Below are positions 34,817 through 43,536 of a DNA stretch of 64,000 bases, piece by piece. A program made the translations under genes and the position numbers. Every line of letters begins with the position of its first letter. Position 1 is the first letter of the stretch. The notes under the pieces are model-generated. The model did not search any database and was not told the origin of the DNA. It was given only the letters and a program-made list of their open reading frames with translations. Source of the DNA: an uncultured Alistipes sp. (GTDB taxonomy: Bacteria; Bacteroidota; Bacteroidia; Bacteroidales; Rikenellaceae); assembly GCA_944320665.1 (NCBI GenBank), contig CALUII010000003.1, positions 1 through 64,000 on the forward strand, written 5' to 3'.

Positions 34817-36163
34817 ATGAACCGAACGAAACGAGCCACTTTGGGCGGACGGCTGAGTGCCGTTCTGGTCGCGGCCGGCAGCGCCATCGGCCTGGGCAAC
34901 ATCTGGCGCTTTCCCTACGTTGCCGGCGAGCACGGCGGCGGAGCCTTCCTGCTGCTCTACCTGCTCAGCATCCTCCTCGTGGGAATGCCGGTGATGCTGG
35001 CCGAGTTCGCCTTGGGGCGCAGCACACAACGCAATTCCGTCGGGGCGTTCGGCCGCTACGGAGCCAAATGGAAGGCTATCGGCTACCTCGGACTGCTCAC
35101 CTCATTCGCCATTCTGGGCTTCTACTTCGTCGTCTCGGGCTGGACGCTGGGCTACCTGGTCCGAGCACTCGGCGGTACCCTCCAACACGACCACACGGCT
35201 GCCGAATATACGGCCCTGTTTACGGAGTTTATCCGCCACCCGTGGCAGCCGCTCCTCTACACGGCACTCTTCGTTGGAATGACCCACGTGGTCATCTCGC
35301 TGGGTGTGCAACGCGGCATCGAACGGACCTCGAAGATCCTCATGCCGCTGCTCTTCATCGTGCTGATTGCGCTGGCCATCCACTCGTTACAGATGCCCCG
35401 GGCCGCGGAAGGGGTCCGCTTTCTCTTCGAGCCGGACTTCTCGAAGGTCACGGGACGCACCCTGCTCATCGCCCTCGGCCAGGCCTTCTTTTCACTCTCG
35501 ATCGGCATGGGCAGCATGATCACCTACGCCTCCTACTTCCGTCCCGAGACCAATCTGCGCCACACGGCGGCCGGCGTAACGGGACTTTCGGCACTGGTTG
35601 CCATTCTGGCCGGCATCGTGATCTTTCCGGCCGTCTTCAGCGTGGGGCTCGAGCCAGAGGCCGGTCCCTCGCTCGTCTTCGTGACCCTGCCCGGCATCTT
35701 CAACGACCTGCCTTGGAGCGGACTCTGGTCATCGATCTTCTTCGTGCTGCTGGTTGTCGCGGCGCTTACCTCCACCATTTCACTTCACGAGGCGCTCACC
35801 GCCTACGTGCACGAGGAATGGCACACCTCCCGCCGCAACTCGGCCCGAATCGTCTCTGCAGCCACGCTCCTGCTGGCAGCCCTGGCTTCACTCTCGACCG
35901 GACCCAATGACGCGCTGCAACTCTTCGGCGTGTCGTTATTCGATGCACTCGATTTTCTCTCGGCCAATATCCTGCTCCCGCTGGGCGGACTGCTGACCTG
36001 CCTCTTTGCCGGCTGGGTTCTCGACCGAACGACCTTCGACGAACAACTCTCCAACCACGGCACACTCCGCTACCGCATCCGCCGGCTCATGCGGTTCCTG
36101 CTGCGCTGGTTCTGCCCGGCCCTTCTGCTGTTGGTCTTTCTCGACAGCCTGGGGCTCCTTTAA
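34817..36163 (+). CDS. Sodium-dependent transporter of the NSS/SLC6 (LeuT-like) family
   Basis: A 448-residue inner-membrane symporter that probably imports an amino acid or amine with Na+. The TM1 signature AGSAIGLGNIWRFPYVAGEHGG is present with the unwound G-L-G-N-I-W region that binds Na+ and substrate. TM2 continues with GMPVMLAEFALGR, and about 11 hydrophobic helices follow (including FFSLSIGMGSMITYASYF for TM6). It is slightly shorter than LeuT-type 12-helix members. ATG 34817 puts TM1 at the right distance; the open frame extends upstream without similarity. The substrate is not predictable. It is transcribed alone, convergent with ribH. Confidence 0.92.
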   Translation: MNRTKRATLGGRLSAVLVAAGSAIGLGNIWRFPYVAGEHGGGAFLLLYLLSILLVGMPVMLAEFALGRSTQRNSVGAFGRYGAKWKAIGYLGLLTSFAILGFYFVVSGWTLGYLVRALGGTLQHDHTAAEYTALFTEFIRHPWQPLLYTALFVGMTHVVISLGVQRGIERTSKILMPLLFIVLIALAIHSLQMPRAAEGVRFLFEPDFSKVTGRTLLIALGQAFFSLSIGMGSMITYASYFRPETNLRHTAAGVTGLSALVAILAGIVIFPAVFSVGLEPEAGPSLVFVTLPGIFNDLPWSGLWSSIFFVLLVVAALTSTISLHEALTAYVHEEWHTSRRNSARIVSAATLLLAALASLSTGPNDALQLFGVSLFDALDFLSANILLPLGGLLTCLFAGWVLDRTTFDEQLSNHGTLRYRIRRLMRFLLRWFCPALLLLVFLDSLGLL

Positions 36164-36257
36164 TCCCTGGACAAGGGGCCAACCCCTCCGTCAGCAGGCC
36201 CCCCACAGCAAGATCAAGGTCCACGGAAGCCATCCTCTGCTCCCCCCCCTAAACGGA

Positions 36258-36293
36258 TCCGGGCCGACTCCCCGCAAGGGGAATCGGCCCGGA
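36258..36293. terminator. Hairpin between the transporter gene and ribH
   Basis: A 16-base stem with one mismatch (36258-36273 and 36278-36293) and a GCAA loop. It lies between convergent stops. No T-run is seen on the plus strand. Confidence 0.6.
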
Positions 36294-36311
36294 CCACTCA
36301 CATACCTAAAG

Positions 36312-36839
36312 CTAATTGATGTTTTTCCGGTCGACCGACTCGGGCGAAGCCGCCTCCATGTCGATCTGTAACTTGACCATTTCGATGGCAGCCGCAGCCG
36401 CTTCATCGCCCTTGTTACCGAGACAACCGCCTGCCCGGTCGAGGGCCTGCTGCCGGTCGTTGACGGTCAGCACGCCGAAGGCAATGGGCATATTCCACTG
36501 CATCTGCAGTTGTACGATGCCTTGCGTCACGCCCTGACAAATGAAATCGAAATGACGCGTATCGCCCTGAATGACACACCCGAGCGCGATGACGGCATCG
36601 ACATCGGTATATTCCGCAAAGAATTGCGTTCCAAGCGTCAGTTCGAAGGTTCCGGGCACATACTTGATCTCGATGTTCATGTCGGGGCACCCCGCCTTGC
36701 GGAGCGTGCGCACGGCCCCTTCGAGCAGGGCCTCGGTGATGTCGCGGTTCCACTCCGCCACGACGATACCGAACTTCATATCGGCTGCCGAAGGCAGCGG
36801 AGCATCCAACTGCGAGAGATTGTGGTGACGAGTTGCCAT
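36312..36839 (-). CDS. ribH: 6,7-dimethyl-8-ribityllumazine synthase
   Basis: Penultimate enzyme of riboflavin synthesis; it joins the ribityl pyrimidine with dihydroxybutanone phosphate. The 175-residue protein has FGIVVAEWNRDITEALLEGA, VPGTFELTLG, ALGCVIQGDTRHFDFIC (with the catalytic His), FGVLTVNDRQQALDRAGG and NKGDEAAAAAIEM. It has a longer N-terminus and an extra C-terminal tail of about 15 residues (DMEAASPESVDRKNIN). Other rib genes are absent here. It lies downstream of the TPR gene on the same strand with a 126-base gap, so it may be read from the same promoter. Confidence 0.96.
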   Translation of the reverse strand: MATRHHNLSQLDAPLPSAADMKFGIVVAEWNRDITEALLEGAVRTLRKAGCPDMNIEIKYVPGTFELTLGTQFFAEYTDVDAVIALGCVIQGDTRHFDFICQGVTQGIVQLQMQWNMPIAFGVLTVNDRQQALDRAGGCLGNKGDEAAAAAIEMVKLQIDMEAASPESVDRKNIN

Positions 36840-36965
36840 GTAGTTTTTCTGAACGGGTGAACACTAAATTTCCAAGTCAGGCCGCCGCGCATGCACTCCT
36901 CCGAAGAAGAGTCCGTCGGGCGTCTCCTTTCCACGCGCGCCCGATCCGCTCTGGCCCGAGACGAT

Positions 36966-37649
36966 TTACTCCGCCAGACCGAGCAGCTTCTCGGCCTCGC
37001 GGGCCTCGTACGAGGCAGGATACTCGTCAATGATGCGCTGGAAATAGGCAGCAGCCTCCGCGTTGTGCTTCAGCGCCAACTCGGCCAAACCGGCCTTGCG
37101 CAGATAGGTCGGCGCCGTGAGGTTGTTGTCCGAAGCCTTCACGGCCTTATCAAAGAATTTAACGGCCGCGGCATAGTCGCCCTGATCGACGGCCACATCG
37201 CCCTGCAGGCCATAGTTCTGGGCATTGACCAACTCCCCGGGCAGCCCCTTCACGGTCTTGTACCCGGCCAGATATTTTGCGGCTTCGTCCAGATTGCCCA
37301 GATGCAGGTAGCAGATACCGGCATAGTGTTTTGCCAGGTTACCGGCCGGCGTGGAACCGTACTGCTCGACCACATCGAGGAAACCGGCGCCGTTGGCATC
37401 GCCATTGAGTGCCAGTTCGTAATCGGGATTCTGCACCTCGAAACGCTGCTGAGCCTCCGCGAGCAGTGCGGCGGCACGCTCCACACGCGGTGCAGCCACC
37501 AGGGCGCGGTAACCGTAGACAAGCGCACCCAGCACGATCAGTGCCAACAGGATGTAGGAGAGCGTCTTGCCGTTGCGTTCGAAGAAAAGCTCCGTTTTGT
37601 TCATTGCCGAACCGAGGGTCTCCTGCTCGGCAGCCTTCTGATTTGCCAT
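36966..37649 (-). CDS. Membrane-anchored TPR protein
   Basis: A 227-residue protein. Residues about 1-30 are cytoplasmic and charged, and one transmembrane helix follows (LSYILLALIVLGALVYGY, about 31-48). The rest is helical with TPR-type repeats (AKHYAGICYLHLGNLDEAAKY, LQGDVAVDQGDYAAAVKFFDKAV, LALKHNAEAAAYFQRIIDEYP). The layout resembles the YfgM-type ancillary SecYEG protein: a single anchor with a periplasmic TPR domain. It probably takes part in envelope protein traffic, but the function is unproven. It is divergent from recF and upstream of ribH. Confidence 0.8.
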   Translation of the reverse strand: MANQKAAEQETLGSAMNKTELFFERNGKTLSYILLALIVLGALVYGYRALVAAPRVERAAALLAEAQQRFEVQNPDYELALNGDANGAGFLDVVEQYGSTPAGNLAKHYAGICYLHLGNLDEAAKYLAGYKTVKGLPGELVNAQNYGLQGDVAVDQGDYAAAVKFFDKAVKASDNNLTAPTYLRKAGLAELALKHNAEAAAYFQRIIDEYPASYEAREAEKLLGLAE

Positions 37650-37696
37650 AAGTGTAAGAGTATCGTTTTTTAGTTTACAATTTTCCGTTTAGCTCA

Positions 37697-37728
37697 CAAA
37701 AATACAAAATAAATTCGATATTCGACAA
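37697..37728 (-). promoter_or_regulatory. Promoter of the TPR gene (and perhaps ribH)
   Basis: On the minus strand, -7 box TATTTTTG (37697-37704) and TTG (37726-37728), spacer 21 bp. The predicted leader is about 40 nt. Confidence 0.6.
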
Positions 37729-37776
37729 GTGCCTGTGCGGAATTATGCGGAATTATGAAATTCGCGCGGAAATTCG

Positions 37777-37784
37777 TACCTTTG
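37777..37784 (+). promoter_or_regulatory. Possible -7 box of recF
   Basis: TACCTTTG ends three bases before the recF ATG. Start of transcription would fall at or just inside the first codons, so either the mRNA is leaderless or the box is fortuitous. No TTG lies at -33. Confidence 0.35.
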
Positions 37785-37787
37785 GGC

Positions 37788-39059
37788 ATGTTTCTGAAGA
37801 AATTATCGATCCTCAACTTCAAGAATATCGCCCAGCAGGAGCTCTCTCCCGGCCGCGGCATCAACTGCTTTGTCGGTGACAACGGCGCCGGCAAGACCAA
37901 CGTCGTCGATGCGGTCTACTACCTCTCGATGTGCAAGTCGTCGCTCGGGATGACCGACGGGCAAAACATCCGCCACGAAACGGACTTCTTCGTGCTCGAC
38001 GGCACCTACGCGACCGACGCCGGACGCGAAGAGCGCATCGTCTGCACCTTTTCGCGCAAGGGAGGCAAGGTGCTCAAACGCAACGGCAAGGAGTACGACC
38101 GGCTCTCCGACCACGTGGGATTGATCCCGGCCGTGATCGTCTCGCCGGCCGACAGCGCGCTGATCTCCGAGGCGGCCGACGAGCGACGCCGCTACCTGAA
38201 TGCCCTCATCTCGCAGATTGACCGCAGCTACCTTGCCTCGCTCATCCGCTACAACGCCGTGCTGGCCGAACGCAACCGCCTGCTGAAGATGCCGCAGCCC
38301 GACGAGACGATGCTGCAGATCTACGACCGCCAACTTGCCGACCACGGCACGGCCATCCACCGCCGCCGCTGTGCGGCGGTCGGGGAACTGCAGCCGCTGG
38401 TGGCCGCCTACTACAAGGCGCTCGCCTCGGACCGCGAAGCGGTCGAATTGAGCTATCGCTCGGAACTGAACGAACGGCCGTTCGACGAGGTGTTGCAGGC
38501 AACGCGGCAGCGCGACCTGATCAACCAGTTCACCACGTCGGGCATCCACCGCGACGACCTCGTGCTGCGCATCGGCGGCTACCCGCTGCGCAAATACGGC
38601 TCCCAGGGGCAGCAGAAATCCTTTCTCATTGCACTGAAGTTGGCACAATATGCCATGCTGTCACGCGCACGGAACGAAAAGCCGCTGCTGCTGCTCGACG
38701 ACCTTTTCGACAAACTCGACGCCGGACGGGTAGAACAGTTGCTGCAACTGGTCTCCGACGACTCGTTCGGCCAGATCTTCATCACGGACTGCAACCAGAC
38801 CCGCCTGCGGCGCATACTGGACCGCGCCGGCACGGCCTACACCCTCTTCACCGCCTCCGAGGGATGCCTTACCTGCACACGGAGCGACACGGCGGGCGAT
38901 GCAGCGGCTGCAACACCGGCAGAAGCGCCTGCGCAGACGCCGGCCGACGCATCGGCCCCCCCGTGCGAGACCCCCACAACCGCCTCCGACGGCATGACGC
39001 CGGAGGCTCCGACCGAACCGATCGCGGATTCCGTACCGGAGAGAGGAGGTGAAGCATGA
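37788..39059 (+). CDS. recF: DNA replication and repair protein RecF
   Basis: SMC-like ATPase that helps load RecA at gapped DNA with RecO and RecR. From ATG 37788 the 423-residue protein starts MFLKKLSILNFKNIAQQEL and has Walker A GDNGAGKT (30-37). The signature SQGQQKSFLIALKLAQ and Walker B LLLLDDLFDKLD follow. Up to about residue 360 it is a normal RecF. The last about 60 residues are an unusual Ala/Pro/Thr-rich, cysteine-containing tail (AAAATPAEAPAQTPADASAP and on). The tail overlaps the start of the next gene by four bases (ATGA). The in-frame ATG at 37755 is rejected because it adds residues with no family match. Confidence 0.92.
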   Translation: MFLKKLSILNFKNIAQQELSPGRGINCFVGDNGAGKTNVVDAVYYLSMCKSSLGMTDGQNIRHETDFFVLDGTYATDAGREERIVCTFSRKGGKVLKRNGKEYDRLSDHVGLIPAVIVSPADSALISEAADERRRYLNALISQIDRSYLASLIRYNAVLAERNRLLKMPQPDETMLQIYDRQLADHGTAIHRRRCAAVGELQPLVAAYYKALASDREAVELSYRSELNERPFDEVLQATRQRDLINQFTTSGIHRDDLVLRIGGYPLRKYGSQGQQKSFLIALKLAQYAMLSRARNEKPLLLLDDLFDKLDAGRVEQLLQLVSDDSFGQIFITDCNQTRLRRILDRAGTAYTLFTASEGCLTCTRSDTAGDAAAATPAEAPAQTPADASAPPCETPTTASDGMTPEAPTEPIADSVPERGGEA

Positions 39060-39346
39060 GACGCACCAAAACCATGCTGTTGGGCGACCTGCTCGACGAG
39101 TTTTTCCAACGTCCCTACGTAGCGGCCAAGGTGGCCGAAGGCAAGTTGCCCGAAACGTGGCGTGCCGTTGTCGGCGACCGTGCGGCGGGCCTCACCTCCG
39201 AGCTGCGTCTCGAACGGCATATCCTCTACGTGCGCATCCAGTCGAGCGTGCTGCGCTCCGAACTCTTCTACCAACGCGACGCCCTGCGCGACGCCCTCAA
39301 CCGGGCTTCGGGCATACGGTTGATCAACGCCGTCATCATCCGCTGA
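39056..39346 (+). CDS. DUF721 (DciA-like) protein
   Basis: A 96-residue protein of the DUF721 family: LLGDLLDEFFQRPYVAAKVAEGKLPETWRAVVGDRAA, then LRLERHILYVRIQSSVLRSEL and INAVIIR. DciA, the best studied member, helps recruit the replicative helicase DnaB where DnaC/DnaI is absent. Bacterial homologues often sit next to recF, as here. The ATG overlaps the recF stop, so translation is coupled. A helicase-loading role here is inference from the family. A terminator follows at 39435-39484. Confidence 0.85.
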   Translation: MRRTKTMLLGDLLDEFFQRPYVAAKVAEGKLPETWRAVVGDRAAGLTSELRLERHILYVRIQSSVLRSELFYQRDALRDALNRASGIRLINAVIIR

Positions 39347-39434
39347 GTCCGCTGATTCGCTCCGGCCTTCTCCCCCGACAACCGGCCCCCCCGACAACAG
39401 AACCTTACACCCAGCAACCGGCCCTCACACCACA

Positions 39435-39484
39435 AAACGAGACCGTCGGAGCTTCCCCAAAGGGAATATCCGACGGTCTCGTTT
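39435..39484. terminator. Bidirectional terminator between recF-DUF721 and nrdJ
   Basis: A perfect 16-bp outer stem (39435-39450 and 39469-39484) with inner TTCCC/GGGAA pairing, A-rich on the left and T-rich on the right. It serves convergent transcripts. Confidence 0.85.
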
Positions 39485-39548
39485 CTATTTTCAATCGAAG
39501 CATCGGGTGTCGCAGCAGGTCTTTACCGCCCCACCCGACGACGGTGCA

Positions 39549-42098
39549 TCATCCGCACTTCGAGTAGCCGCACGACATACAGGTCAGGCAGCCGTTCTGG
39601 TAGGCCATGTTCTCCTGCCCGCAGCTCGGACACTTGCCCTTGGACTTCGTGCCGTTCTGGATGTACTGCTTCAGTGCGCGGCAGACACCTACCTTCCATG
39701 TATTGATGCTCTCGCTGTTGAGGTGGAGCGACTCGATGAGCGACACCGTCTTCTCGATCGGCATACCGTGGCGCAGCACGCCCGAGATCAGTTTGGCGTA
39801 GTTCCAGAACTCCTCGTCGAACAGACGCGAGATACCACCGATCGTATTCGTATAGCCGTAGCGGTCGACATACTGGAAATCGTAACGCTTCGAACCATCC
39901 TCTTCGCGCACCTTGATGATGTATCCCTTCGTGATCTTGCGCGGGATGTACATGGCATCCTCCTCGATCTTACCCGTGAAGATCTCGTACGGGCGGCCGT
40001 CCTGCAGGCCGACGAAGGCGATCCAATCCTCGTTCCCGTTCTTGAAACGGACGATGTCGGCCGGAATCGACTTCGGACGTTTCAGCGGATGGCCCTCACC
40101 GCATGAGGCCGAATCCTTCTTTTTGTCCTTCTCGATGAGCACGCCGCTGCGGCAGCCGTCACGATAGACCGTCACACCCTTGCAGCCGCACTCCCAGGCC
40201 GTACGGTAGACATCGGCCACGAGCTCCTCCGAGACGTTGTTCGGCAGGTTGACCGTCACCGAGATCGAATGGTCGACCCACTTCTGGATGGCACCCTGCA
40301 TCCGCACCTTGGCCACCCAGTCGATGTCGTTGGCCGTTGCACCGTGGTAGGGCGACGCCTCGACCCAGCGGGCCAACTCCTCGTCCGAAATCGAGTCGAG
40401 TTTCGAGATATCGTAACCGTTGGCCTCGAGCCACTTCACGAAGTTGTGGTGGTAGACGTTGTACTCCTGGAACTTTTCGCCCGTCTCGTCCACATAGTCG
40501 ACGTGCGTATCCTGATCCGAGGGGTTAATCTTGCGGCGGCGCTTGTAGACCGGACGGAAGACGGGCTCGATACCCGACGTGGTCTGTGACATGAGCGACG
40601 TGGTACCTGTCGGTGCGATAGTCAGCATGGCGATGTTGCGGCGGCCATACTGCACCATCTCGGCATAGAGTTCCGGATCGGCCTCCTTGATGCGGAGGAT
40701 CATCGGATTGGCGGCCTCCTTCTGAGCGTCGTAGATCGGGAAGGCGCCGCGTTCGCAGGCCATCTTCACCGACGCACGGTAGGCGGCCAGAGCCAGTGTC
40801 TTCTGCACCTCGACAGCGAAATCGATCGCCTCGGGCGTACCGTAGCGCAGTCCGAGGGCCGCCAGCATGTCACCCTCGGCCGTAATGCCAAGGCCCGTAC
40901 GGCGTCCCTTCTGAGCCATCGTACGGATCTTCTCCCACAGATTCAGCTCGACGCGGCGGATATCCTGATCCTCGGGGTCGTTGGCAATCTTGTGGATAAT
41001 GAGTTCGACCTTCTCCAGTTCGAGGTCGATGATGTCGTCCATCATGCGCATCGCCTTGTCGACGTGCGTACGGAACTTGTCGAAATCGAAACGTGCCTGC
41101 GGCGTGAAGGGGGCCTCGACGTAGCTCAGCAGGTTGATGGCCAACAGACGGCACGAATCGTAGGGGCAGAGCGGGATCTCGCCGCAGGGGTTGGTCGACA
41201 CGGTCGTGAATCCCTCGTCGGCATAACAATCGGGGATGCTCTCGCGAAGGACCGTATCCCAGAAGAGCACGCCGGGTTCGGCCGACTTCCAGGCATTGTG
41301 GATGATCTTGTTCCAGAGTTTCCGGGCGTCGATATCCTGCTTGTAGAGCGGCTGTTCGGCATTGATCGGGAACTGCTGACGGTAGGGTTTGCCGTCGATG
41401 GCCGCACGCATGAACTCGTCGTCGATCTTGATCGATACGTTGGCACCCGTCACCTTGCCCGTATCGACCTTGGCGTCGATGAATCGCTCCGCATCGGGGT
41501 GTTTGATCGAAAGGGTCAACATCAGTGCTCCGCGGCGACCGTCCTGCGCCACCTCGCGCGTGGAGTTCGAGTAACGCTCCATGAAGGGGACGATACCCGT
41601 CGACGTGAGGGCCGAGTTGAGCACGGGGCTGCCCGTCGGTCGGATGTGCGACAGGTCGTGGCCAACACCACCGCGACGTTTCATCAACTGTACCTGCTCC
41701 TCGTCCATACGGAAAATGCCACCATACGAATCGGCCGGATGTTTGTGGCCGATGACAAAGCAGTTCGAAAGCGAGGCAACCTGGAAGTTGTTACCGATAC
41801 CTGTCATCGGTCCGCCCTGCGGGATGACGTAGCGGAAATGGTCGAGCAGGTCGAAGACCTCCTGCCGCGACATGGGATTCGGGTATTTGTTTTCGATGCG
41901 CTCGATCTCGGCGGCGATGCGTTCGTGCATCTGGCGCGGCGAGGATTCGTAGATGTTACCGAATGAGTCCTTCAGTGCGTACTTCGTCACCCAGACCTGA
42001 GCTGCGAGGTCGTCACCCTCGAAGTAGGCCTTGGACTCGGCGATCGCATCGGCATAGGCAACCTTCTGAGGGCCTTCGGATTTGGTGTTGTTTGACAT
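39549..42098 (-). CDS. nrdJ: Adenosylcobalamin-dependent ribonucleotide reductase (class II)
   Basis: Reduces ribonucleotides to deoxyribonucleotides using B12 to make the thiyl radical, independent of oxygen. From ATG 42098 the protein has 849 residues. It has GGVGHDLSHIRPTGSPV, the N-C-G-E loop (STNPCGEIPLCPYDSC) and APTGTTSLMSQTTSGIEPVF. The C-terminus carries several CxxC pairs (CPSCG, CLTCMSCGYSKCG) that suit redox relay or zinc binding. The upstream in-frame ATG (42158) has no family match. No B12 riboswitch was recognised in the 194-base upstream gap, although the enzyme needs B12. The nearest -7-like sequence is CAACTTTG on the minus strand. Confidence 0.95.
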   Translation of the reverse strand: MSNNTKSEGPQKVAYADAIAESKAYFEGDDLAAQVWVTKYALKDSFGNIYESSPRQMHERIAAEIERIENKYPNPMSRQEVFDLLDHFRYVIPQGGPMTGIGNNFQVASLSNCFVIGHKHPADSYGGIFRMDEEQVQLMKRRGGVGHDLSHIRPTGSPVLNSALTSTGIVPFMERYSNSTREVAQDGRRGALMLTLSIKHPDAERFIDAKVDTGKVTGANVSIKIDDEFMRAAIDGKPYRQQFPINAEQPLYKQDIDARKLWNKIIHNAWKSAEPGVLFWDTVLRESIPDCYADEGFTTVSTNPCGEIPLCPYDSCRLLAINLLSYVEAPFTPQARFDFDKFRTHVDKAMRMMDDIIDLELEKVELIIHKIANDPEDQDIRRVELNLWEKIRTMAQKGRRTGLGITAEGDMLAALGLRYGTPEAIDFAVEVQKTLALAAYRASVKMACERGAFPIYDAQKEAANPMILRIKEADPELYAEMVQYGRRNIAMLTIAPTGTTSLMSQTTSGIEPVFRPVYKRRRKINPSDQDTHVDYVDETGEKFQEYNVYHHNFVKWLEANGYDISKLDSISDEELARWVEASPYHGATANDIDWVAKVRMQGAIQKWVDHSISVTVNLPNNVSEELVADVYRTAWECGCKGVTVYRDGCRSGVLIEKDKKKDSASCGEGHPLKRPKSIPADIVRFKNGNEDWIAFVGLQDGRPYEIFTGKIEEDAMYIPRKITKGYIIKVREEDGSKRYDFQYVDRYGYTNTIGGISRLFDEEFWNYAKLISGVLRHGMPIEKTVSLIESLHLNSESINTWKVGVCRALKQYIQNGTKSKGKCPSCGQENMAYQNGCLTCMSCGYSKCG

Positions 42099-42242
42099 GA
42101 TGGATGCTATCTTACTTAATATATTATACGGAAGAAATTCGCCCTTTCGGGCATACAAAGTTGGAACTTTTTATGAAAAAAACCTGCATTCGGCCGATGA
42201 TTTTTTCGACAAATTATCTACACCGGCCCCTGCCGCAAACGA

Positions 42243-42272
42243 AAACGCGCCACAGACTCTCTGGGCGCGTTT
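42243..42272 (-). terminator. Intrinsic terminator after ridA
   Basis: A 9-bp stem (aaacgcgcc at 42243-42251, ggcgcgttt at 42264-42272). On the minus strand it is followed by ttttcgttt. Confidence 0.75.
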
Positions 42273-42292
42273 CATTTTGAGTCGGATGGGGT

Positions 42293-42667
42293 CTACTTCA
42301 CAGCCACGGCATCGATCTCGACCAGAGCACCCATCGGGAGCTTGGCCACTTCGTAGCACATGCGGGCGGGCATCTCCGAGGTAAAGTACTCGGCATAGAT
42401 GGCATTCATGGCACCGAAATCGGCGATCGAGTCGAGCAGCACGACGGTCTTCACCACGTTCGAGTAGTCATAACCGGCCTCCTTGAGGATATGGCCCAGA
42501 TTGTCGAGCGACTGACGCGTCTGAGCCTCGATGCCCTCGGCCATCTTGCCCGTGGCACCGTCGATCGGAAGCTGACCCGAGACATAGAGAGCGCCGCCTG
42601 CTTCAACGGCCTGAGAATAAGGGCCGACAGCCTTGGGGGCCAGCGGCGATGCGATGATCTTCTTCAT
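42293..42667 (-). CDS. ridA: RidA-family enamine/imine deaminase
   Basis: Small trimeric enzyme that hydrolyses reactive enamines and imines released by PLP-dependent dehydratases. The 124-residue protein has the YjgF/RidA signature: IASPLAPKAVGPYSQAVEAGG, YVSGQLPID, TRQSLDNLGHILKEAG, and the C-terminal PARMCYEVAKLPMGALVEIDAVA with the catalytic Arg. Length is normal. It is divergent from the META-domain lipoprotein gene. The two -7 boxes form a perfect inverted repeat. Confidence 0.95.
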   Translation of the reverse strand: MKKIIASPLAPKAVGPYSQAVEAGGALYVSGQLPIDGATGKMAEGIEAQTRQSLDNLGHILKEAGYDYSNVVKTVVLLDSIADFGAMNAIYAEYFTSEMPARMCYEVAKLPMGALVEIDAVAVK

Positions 42668-42697
42668 AATGATTGGTTCTATTTTTCAAGATTCGTA

Positions 42698-42705
42698 CAA
42701 AGATA
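42698..42705 (-). promoter_or_regulatory. -7 box of ridA
   Basis: TATCTTTG on the minus strand. It forms a 9-bp perfect inverted repeat with the -7 box of the opposite gene (42719-42727), so each box lies at the -33 position of the other promoter. Confidence 0.6.
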
Positions 42706-42719
42706 CACTTTTATTTCCG

Positions 42720-42727
42720 TATCTTTG
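42720..42727 (+). promoter_or_regulatory. -7 box of the META-domain lipoprotein gene
   Basis: TATCTTTG, perfect consensus. The predicted start near 42734 gives a leader of about 45 nt to the ATG at 42780. Confidence 0.6.
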
Positions 42728-42779
42728 CACGAAACGAGGCATTATTTCGCGATACTTATTTTAATAAATATTGAGAACC

Positions 42780-43277
42780 ATGAAATCCATTCTGCTGAAA
42801 CTCTCCACAGCTCTGCTGGTGGTCCTGCTGGCAGCCGCCTGCTGCCACTGCCGTTCGTTCCAAAAGAAGACGCGCCAGCCACTGGTCGGCACCGAGTGGC
42901 AACTCATCCAGTTGGGCGGACAGAGCATCACCCCGACCGACGGACAGTTCACCCTCACGTTCGATGCCGAGAATCACCTGACAGGCATCGGTTCGTGCAA
43001 TCGTCTGATGGGGGACTACACGCTCGGCGAGAAAAACGCCCTCACGTTCGGAGCCGTGGCCTCAACGCGGATGGCCTGCCCCGATATGGAACGAGAGATG
43101 GCCTTCATGCAACTCTTCGAGCAGGTCACACGCTACGACATGGATGGTCCGATGCTGCTGCTGCTCGATGCGAAGGACAACCTGCTGGCCGTCTTCCAGG
43201 CCAAGCCGGCCGGTGCACCGAATCCGGAAGCACAGGCCCGCACCAGCGCACAGGTTGCACCGGCCGCCACACGATAG
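42780..43277 (+). CDS. META-domain (HslJ-like) lipoprotein
   Basis: A 165-residue envelope protein. A signal with a lipobox-like AAAC (Cys near 21, followed by CHC) precedes the META domain: TEWQLIQLGGQSITPTDGQFTLTF, GSCNRLMGDYTL and TRMACPDMEREMAFMQLF. The paired Cys in GSCN and ACP are typical of HslJ-type proteins, which are linked to heat shock and novobiocin resistance in E. coli but have no defined activity. The C-terminal about 25 residues are Ala/Pro/Gln-rich. ATG 42780 is preferred to an in-frame TTG at 42771. Confidence 0.85.
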   Translation: MKSILLKLSTALLVVLLAAACCHCRSFQKKTRQPLVGTEWQLIQLGGQSITPTDGQFTLTFDAENHLTGIGSCNRLMGDYTLGEKNALTFGAVASTRMACPDMEREMAFMQLFEQVTRYDMDGPMLLLLDAKDNLLAVFQAKPAGAPNPEAQARTSAQVAPAATR

Positions 43278-43374
43278 CTCCCCACACCACGGAGCGACCA
43301 CCCCGAAAGCGAGGGGCGGCCCCGGAGGCATCATTCCGATCGATCCGACCGCAACCCGCCCCCAAAAAAAAGAG

Positions 43375-43409
43375 ACCCGTCCGCATCCTGGCGATGCAGA
43401 CGGGTTTTT
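43375..43409. terminator. Terminator between the META lipoprotein gene and the YebC gene
   Basis: A 13-bp stem with one G-U pair (43375-43387 and 43393-43405) and a tail of five T. An A-run on its left gives U-tract function on the minus strand too. Confidence 0.8.
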
Positions 43410-43536
43410 CGTACCGGTTTCATGACGTGTGAGGGTCCCGAACCCAAACTGTCCGCACACCCGGAAGCCACCTGCAGCGGCCACCATCGGAAGTGACGCT
43501 CCGACAGCCACCCGGCACACACGCACAAGGCGAGGA

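Noticed and set aside
42099..42292. Possible cobalamin riboswitch upstream of the B12-dependent reductase
   Set aside because: The B12-box and characteristic multi-stem layout are not recognisable; the gap mostly contains the ridA terminator and A/T-rich leader.
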